Shown here one piece after another: positions 43,637-47,605 of a stretch of DNA of 47,605 nt (its first letter is position 1; every line of letters begins with the position of its first letter). The notes beneath the pieces were generated by a model that was not told where the DNA came from, searched no databases, and was given only the letters and a program-made list of their open reading frames with translations. The stretch is from Sphingobium sp. (GTDB lineage: Bacteria; Pseudomonadota; Alphaproteobacteria; Sphingomonadales; Sphingomonadaceae). The stretch is taken from contig SPEL01000002.1 of assembly GCA_009360885.1 (NCBI GenBank), positions 810,001 to 857,605 of the forward strand, in the 5' to 3' direction. A program made the translations under genes and the position numbers.

Positions 43637-44470
43637 ATGATTGATGATAACTGCCATTTGACAGGAACAAGTAAGAGAGATGTGGGAGACTCCCGGCCAT
43701 ACCAGAGGCTATGTTGCAAGGATACGTCCCCCAAGCCATTCAGGCCCAGAAAAGGACAGGTTCAACTCACCGATGAACAACTGGCTTTAATGCATTATCA
43801 CAGAGAGAGAACCAATATGGGCGCAACTCGCCTGTTGCGGGGCGCTCATGACAGACCCAAATACCTGAATAGTGCAATCATTACAGGCTGGTTGTCTGGA
43901 GGCGCGAAAAGCGCCAGACCCGAGGAAATCGCCTATGTCCTGACACGATGGGAGAGCATGCCGGATAATAGGTCAATCCCTTATACCCATGAAATGAAGT
44001 CTGCTTTTCTGGCGGAATGTGCGCGAACAGGGAATGGGACCCATCTGTTACTCAAACGCATGACTGACTTGCCGCAAGGGCTGACAATCACGATCATTGG
44101 CAAATGGCGTAACGATGCTTCCCTTACTACGATCCATGAAGTCCATTGGTGCTATGTTATGAATTTTCTGGCATCACTCCCTTCGGTTAGCCAACCTGTT
44201 TCCATCGAACATAAGAAAAAAGCCTATACAGGTGGCAGGCCGGAACATCGCCCTATCTCTGACCGCACGCTGGCAGAGCTGCGTTTTCAGTATAAAAGAA
44301 CAGGGGTTGGGATAGACAAGCTGTGGCGTGAAGCCGACAATAAGCCAGCATCTCTTTCCAGCAGCATAATAAAGGGTTGGATGAGTGGTCAGGTGCGTTC
44401 CGCTATCCCGAAACATGTTCGTTATGTTCTCGATTATTATAAATCATTACCTGATAAGCATCCCATGTGA
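43637..44470 (+). CDS. Protein with three tandem ~54-residue repeats
   Basis: A 277-residue basic protein. Three repeats align by eye at about residues 57-110, 129-183 and 220-273. They share a plan of RTxxGxxxLLR, then P, then IIxGWxSG, then P, then VLxxWxSLPD. Examples are ITGWLSGGAKSARP, IIGKWRNDASLTT and IKGWMSGQVRSAIP. Each repeat looks all-helical, possibly HTH-like, so DNA or RNA binding is plausible but not shown. The start at ATG 43637 has no clear Shine-Dalgarno. It is divergent from the 506-aa gene across an AT-rich promoter region. Confidence 0.75.
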   Translation: MIDDNCHLTGTSKRDVGDSRPYQRLCCKDTSPKPFRPRKGQVQLTDEQLALMHYHRERTNMGATRLLRGAHDRPKYLNSAIITGWLSGGAKSARPEEIAYVLTRWESMPDNRSIPYTHEMKSAFLAECARTGNGTHLLLKRMTDLPQGLTITIIGKWRNDASLTTIHEVHWCYVMNFLASLPSVSQPVSIEHKKKAYTGGRPEHRPISDRTLAELRFQYKRTGVGIDKLWREADNKPASLSSSIIKGWMSGQVRSAIPKHVRYVLDYYKSLPDKHPM

Positions 44471-44583
44471 CTCTACTAAAAAACTAAGCATTTTGAAGAA
44501 TCCATACCCGTGCAGATAATGGTGACAATATTCAAAAATAGAACTGGAGACGGATGCGATATAGCCGCTCGCCCGTGCTGAAT

Positions 44584-44868
44584 TCAGAACGGTACTTCGT
44601 CATCCTCATTTGCAGAAGATGACAGAGGTAACACGCCTCTACATCTGGCCCATTCATCAACCGCATCTTCCAGCATGGTTTCGATCCGTGCTGAAAGGCC
44701 CAAATCAGGTTTGCTGTCATCATCAAACCCGATGCGCAGAAAATCCCGCAAATGTGCGGTCAACGCTTCCCATGTTGCGTGAGGCAGGACCAGCGTCACG
44801 GCGAGAGGTTCGCCGGGAAGGTGACTTTCCGTCAGATCGACGGTGATGATGGTATCCGGTGTCTGCAT
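44584..44868 (-). CDS. Hypothetical protein, about 94 aa
   Basis: From ATG 44868 a 94-residue acidic protein: QTPDTIITVDLTESHLPGEP, a beta-strand pair, then helices (ATWEALTAHLRDFLRIGFDD and so on) and an acidic tail ending EDDEVPF. No ribosome binding site is obvious; ATG 44904 or a start at 44934 would read through a run of prolines encoded by a nine-G tract. Found downstream of another small gene on the same strand. Function unknown. Confidence 0.55.
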   Translation of the reverse strand: MQTPDTIITVDLTESHLPGEPLAVTLVLPHATWEALTAHLRDFLRIGFDDDSKPDLGLSARIETMLEDAVDEWARCRGVLPLSSSANEDDEVPF

Positions 44869-44928
44869 GGCTTTGCAACACTGTATCGGATATGGCGTCA
44901 CCATGGCCGGGGGGGGGTTACAGGCAAA

Positions 44929-44954
44929 GCCCACCCGCAGCGAAGCGGATGGGC
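44929..44954. terminator. Hairpin between two small minus-strand genes
   Basis: GCCCACCCGC (44929-44938) pairs with GCGGATGGGC (44945-44954) with one wobble and a 6-nt loop. It lies just after the 137-aa gene stop. No U-run follows, so termination would be weak. Confidence 0.4.
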
Positions 44955-44962
44955 CTGTGACT

Positions 44963-45376
44963 CTACGTCATTAGAGCCGCTGCCGTGCATGACGCGCCAT
45001 GGGTATCCCGAAAGATCGACCTCCCATGTGCAATCCTGAATGCAGCATCGTAAAGTTGCAGTCGTAGAAGCATCGACTGGCGGGGCCTGCGCTGTGGCGG
45101 GCTATGTTCTTTTCGCCTTCTCTGCACGGAAATCCAGCTTCCGCTGCCATCTTCTCCATGAGCATCATCCACGATGCCGGAATAGATGATGAGTTCCTTG
45201 CCTTCCTCGGTCAGGACGGTACCGCCATCCTCGATCCAGTTATGCAGGACATCTGCCAACCAGTTGAGAACTTCCCGCCGACCTATCGGTAGTTCGTTGA
45301 GGCTATCCGCCAGCCCTTCAATCGCATCGAGGCTTAAGAGCTGCTGACGTGTAGCAACCATCACTGTTTTGTTCAT
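44963..45376 (-). CDS. Hypothetical protein, 137 aa
   Basis: A 137-residue protein starting at ATG 45376 after a good site (GGAGGGCGAA). The first 80 residues look folded and helical (LLSLDAIEGLADSLNELPIG, REVLNWLADVLHNWIEDGGT); the C-terminal 55 residues are Arg/Gln-rich and may be disordered or out of the original frame. No family recognised. It is followed by a hairpin and a second small gene on the same strand, and is divergent from the 332-aa gene. Confidence 0.6.
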   Translation of the reverse strand: MNKTVMVATRQQLLSLDAIEGLADSLNELPIGRREVLNWLADVLHNWIEDGGTVLTEEGKELIIYSGIVDDAHGEDGSGSWISVQRRRKEHSPPQRRPRQSMLLRLQLYDAAFRIAHGRSIFRDTHGASCTAAALMT

Positions 45377-45524
45377 TTCGCCCTCCGATCTGGAGGACAG
45401 GCCTGTCCTTGTCTGGACCTCTCCGAACCTTCATGCGCATTGGCGTCGGGGAGGCCTGATCAGTTGATGGCAGGGGCCGTGAAGCCGTGGTAGCAAACAG
45501 AATTTACGTTTTCAGTGAGGCTGT

Positions 45525-46523
45525 ATGACAACAGGCGAGATTCGCGCTGCGTCCACTCTGGATGTCTTTTCACGACGATGGCAGGACGCCTGCCGTTTTG
45601 TGATCATGTTCTATTGTAACCTCCCGGAGAAACGGCGCCGGGGCGAGCCGATGAAAATGACTCTTCTGCGCCATGAAATCATGGAAGATTTTGACACGTT
45701 CGAAAACGGCAAGCGGGTGATGGACAGGTCTCTGGGACGAGAAGAGCTTGATCATTGGATCAAGAATGAGAACTATCTTTCAACGACTAAATTCCAGTAT
45801 GTCGACCGCTGGATCAGGAAGATATATCTGGAATGCAAATACGACCATATCTTCGATACCGTCATAGAATATAAGCAGGAATTCAACATGGCGGCCCTGA
45901 CTGGGCTATATTCCCGCCATGCAAAATACCCATATGAACAAAACTCCATGTGGCATGACAGTCTTGCCGGACATTTGTTCCTGTCCGACATACTGAAAGC
46001 GCCGGAGGCGTCGAAAGCCGCCGCATATTCCCGATATTCAATGCTGTCGGATTATCGCCAGATCGCGCTCTACTTCGACCGGTTCCACGAAGGCAGCATC
46101 TCGGTCACGGCTGCCTATCTCGACGCGCCGCTCTCCGATCTCCGAAAGGAACCGGACATGCGGCAATGGCCCATATCCTTTGGCTATGTGACCATCGAGG
46201 GGGATGATGAATTTCTGCCCTGTTCCCATGGCGTCCTGCACATGTTCCGGGATGCCTTCCCGGGACATCACCCGTCTGGCACCTCCGTATCGCAATTCAC
46301 GCTATATCCCGGCGATGACAAGCTGCACACCACGTGGTTTCCGCAGGTAGGCTCCCAAAACCTGACAGGCTTTCACCATCTCGAAACGCCCGCTCTTAAT
46401 CTGGAGCAATCGGATGGGTTTGCCGGAGCGTTGGGTAATCTCAAATTCCATAAACAGGAAGATGGGACATCAAAAATAAAAGAATACATAAAAAATTTGA
46501 AAAATAGGTATTTGATATGGTAA
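45525..46523 (+). CDS. Unrecognised 332-aa protein of an ankyrin-linked cassette
   Basis: A 332-residue soluble protein. The start follows GAGG with correct spacing. The sequence is rich in aromatic residues and His (MWHDSLAGHLFLSD, PCSHGVLHMFRDAFPGHHP, TTWFPQVGSQ), with a lysine-rich tail (KIKEYIKNLKNRYLIW). No signal peptide, membrane helix or catalytic motif that I can name. The end overlaps the small ankyrin gene by 7 nt, indicating a two-gene cassette. The 3' end is AT-richer than the body. A toxin or effector role is only inferred. Confidence 0.7.
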   Translation: MTTGEIRAASTLDVFSRRWQDACRFVIMFYCNLPEKRRRGEPMKMTLLRHEIMEDFDTFENGKRVMDRSLGREELDHWIKNENYLSTTKFQYVDRWIRKIYLECKYDHIFDTVIEYKQEFNMAALTGLYSRHAKYPYEQNSMWHDSLAGHLFLSDILKAPEASKAAAYSRYSMLSDYRQIALYFDRFHEGSISVTAAYLDAPLSDLRKEPDMRQWPISFGYVTIEGDDEFLPCSHGVLHMFRDAFPGHHPSGTSVSQFTLYPGDDKLHTTWFPQVGSQNLTGFHHLETPALNLEQSDGFAGALGNLKFHKQEDGTSKIKEYIKNLKNRYLIW

Positions 46524-46876
46524 ACTTAAATACAATGACAGAAGATAATAATGACAAAGAAGTAGTTGATATATTCAGGGCGGCGTCAAACAATGACATT
46601 GACGAACTTCGGGCGGCCTTACTCGAAGGTCAAACCTTGAACGATGTTAATCGTGAATTCTACCGTATGACGCCAATGCATATCGCCTGCCTCAAGAAGT
46701 CGAGAGATTTTCTTGAAGCGGCCTTGCGCGAGGATTTCAATCCACATCAGCGTGATGCCAACGGGCGGACCGCGATGGATCACGCGATTGCGCAGGATAT
46801 GCGAGACGTGGCGTCAAAGATATTCGACCGGCAATACCCACGGGATGCAAATGGTCGGATCGTCATGCCTTACTGA
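46517..46876 (+). CDS. Small ankyrin-repeat protein
   Basis: A 119-residue protein with two to three ankyrin repeats: DIFRAASNNDIDELRAALLE, then MTPMHIACLKKSRDFLEAAL, then RDANGRTAMDHAIAQDMRDV. Ankyrin repeats bind other proteins. It overlaps the preceding gene by 7 nt, so a partner or immunity relation to that protein is plausible but unproven. ATG 46517 has a weak AGG; ATG 46535 is an alternative. Confidence 0.78.
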   Translation: MVNLNTMTEDNNDKEVVDIFRAASNNDIDELRAALLEGQTLNDVNREFYRMTPMHIACLKKSRDFLEAALREDFNPHQRDANGRTAMDHAIAQDMRDVASKIFDRQYPRDANGRIVMPY

Positions 46877-47170
46877 TGACATGCCTCGGCTGATGCATTC
46901 CAGATCAACTGCTTGAGCGCCACTGACGCATTGACGATGACGGCGATCTGTCGCTCCGTCGAGCGGCCAGACATCCGCGCAATCTTACCCGTATTTGTCA
47001 GCGTTGTGCGATAAATCCCCTCATTGAGGGCATAGGTCGCGGTCAGCCTGAACGGCGAAAAAGAGGCCGAAACGACGAAAAGTCATGCTCGACGGTGTGT
47101 TTGACTATCCCCCCGATAGTGGCCCGTAACTTTGCAATGGGGAAATCTCCAAACCATCAAGGAGATTATC
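46870..47170. other. Stretch without a confident gene
   Basis: On the minus strand a stop-free frame from about 47087 to 46870 encodes a protein-like stretch (GRSTERQIAVIVNASVALKQ) but lacks a proper start, so it may be a decayed gene. On the plus strand the 3' part provides the leader of the next gene, with AAGGAG at 47159-47164. Confidence 0.35.
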
Positions 47171-47509
47171 ATGTCCTATACAGTCGATTATTCAGGTGAG
47201 CATCCCGAGCAGACGAATATCGCGAGTGAGGATTATCCACCACAGGCCATCAGATATATCGAGATTCCGCGTCGCGGCTTCGCAATTCCTTCTATCGTCA
47301 AGACGAGCGCTGCGTTCCTTATGGCTGGTGGCGTGTTCTTCGCAGCAGAAGCCTATGCACCGCCGCAATATCGACCCAGCACCATTATGGGAACGTATGA
47401 CGCTCGCGTGACCGCCGCTGTGAAGGCGTCGGAATTGCAGCAGCAGGTCAATATCGAACTGTGGTCGGCGAGCGCAAAGATCGCTATCGCACAACACGAG
47501 CAGCAATAG
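47171..47509 (+). CDS. Small membrane-anchored hypothetical protein
   Basis: A 112-residue protein; ATG 47171 follows AAGGAG with 6-nt spacing. After a 40-residue polar N-terminus comes one hydrophobic segment (TSAAFLMAGGVFFAAEAYA, about 45-63), then a helical tail (ARVTAAVKASELQQQVNIEL). The layout suggests a type II membrane protein with a periplasmic helix. It may open a conjugation gene cluster beyond the window, but this is inferred from its place in the element only. Confidence 0.7.
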   Translation: MSYTVDYSGEHPEQTNIASEDYPPQAIRYIEIPRRGFAIPSIVKTSAAFLMAGGVFFAAEAYAPPQYRPSTIMGTYDARVTAAVKASELQQQVNIELWSASAKIAIAQHEQQ

Positions 47510-47605
47510 TAAGCGGGGTCTGCAGGCCGCCTTGCGGATAGTTGTTATGCGGGTTTGATTGTCGCCTTTTGGACGGGGTGGCTGATGGTTGATGATAACG
47601 AGATT

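Noticed and set aside
47555-47605. Start of a further membrane protein gene at the right edge (frame reading LIVAFWTGWLMVDDNEI)
   Set aside because: Only about 17 codons are available and the start codon is unclear, so it cannot be supported.

Overview
The window reads as alphaproteobacterial chromosome, most likely Sphingomonadales. The Fur-family protein lacks the CxxC pairs, as is usual for alphaproteobacterial Fur. The gene order zinc-ribbon protein / FtsE / FtsX / YdcF-like / PlsC-like is one I associate with sphingomonads, and a large TonB-dependent receptor and PQQ dehydrogenases are present. Genus cannot be fixed from the sequence alone.

Positions 1 to about 17,100 are ordinary GC-rich core genome: a Fur-type regulator, a small hypothetical gene, an XRE regulator with a SulP anion transporter, a methyltransferase, a translationally coupled pair acting on the ribosome (cupin-type L16 oxygenase and RluE-type pseudouridine synthase), tRNA-Leu(GAG), an MJ0042 zinc-ribbon protein divergent from ftsE-ftsX-ydcF-plsC-prephenate dehydrogenase, a TonB-dependent receptor overlapping a PhoD-type phosphatase, and a DUF2520 protein.

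Positions about 17,110 to 28,080 form a minus-strand block read from DoxX toward FUSC: DoxX, isochorismatase-like hydrolase, glutathionyl-hydroquinone reductase type GST, serine esterase, membrane glucose dehydrogenase (Gcd), OprB porin, a second PQQ dehydrogenase fused to a cupredoxin-like domain, then a LysR regulator and a FUSC exporter. The inferred theme is periplasmic sugar or alcohol oxidation combined with defence against quinones or aromatic electrophiles.

From about 28,300 to the right edge the window is accessory DNA with mobile-element features: a candidate oriT, MobC and relaxase, ArdA antirestriction, small element genes, a Fic protein with an operator array, a serine recombinase beside paired inverted-repeat sites, and unrecognised genes. 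Its cargo, at 32,335-38,119 on the minus strand, is visibly AT-richer: a Gabija-like pair (OLD ATPase-TOPRIM nuclease and UvrD-like helicase) followed in the same operon by three more genes, namely a protein with a possible GGCT-like fold, a 561-residue protein with a zincin-like YETVHWWQH motif, and a frameshifted unknown. This extended Gabija-like operon is the best candidate for an undescribed system. Other unusual items are a protein built of three tandem 54-residue repeats, a two-gene cassette ending in a small ankyrin protein, and a large hydrophilic acidic protein. The right boundary of the element lies outside the window.
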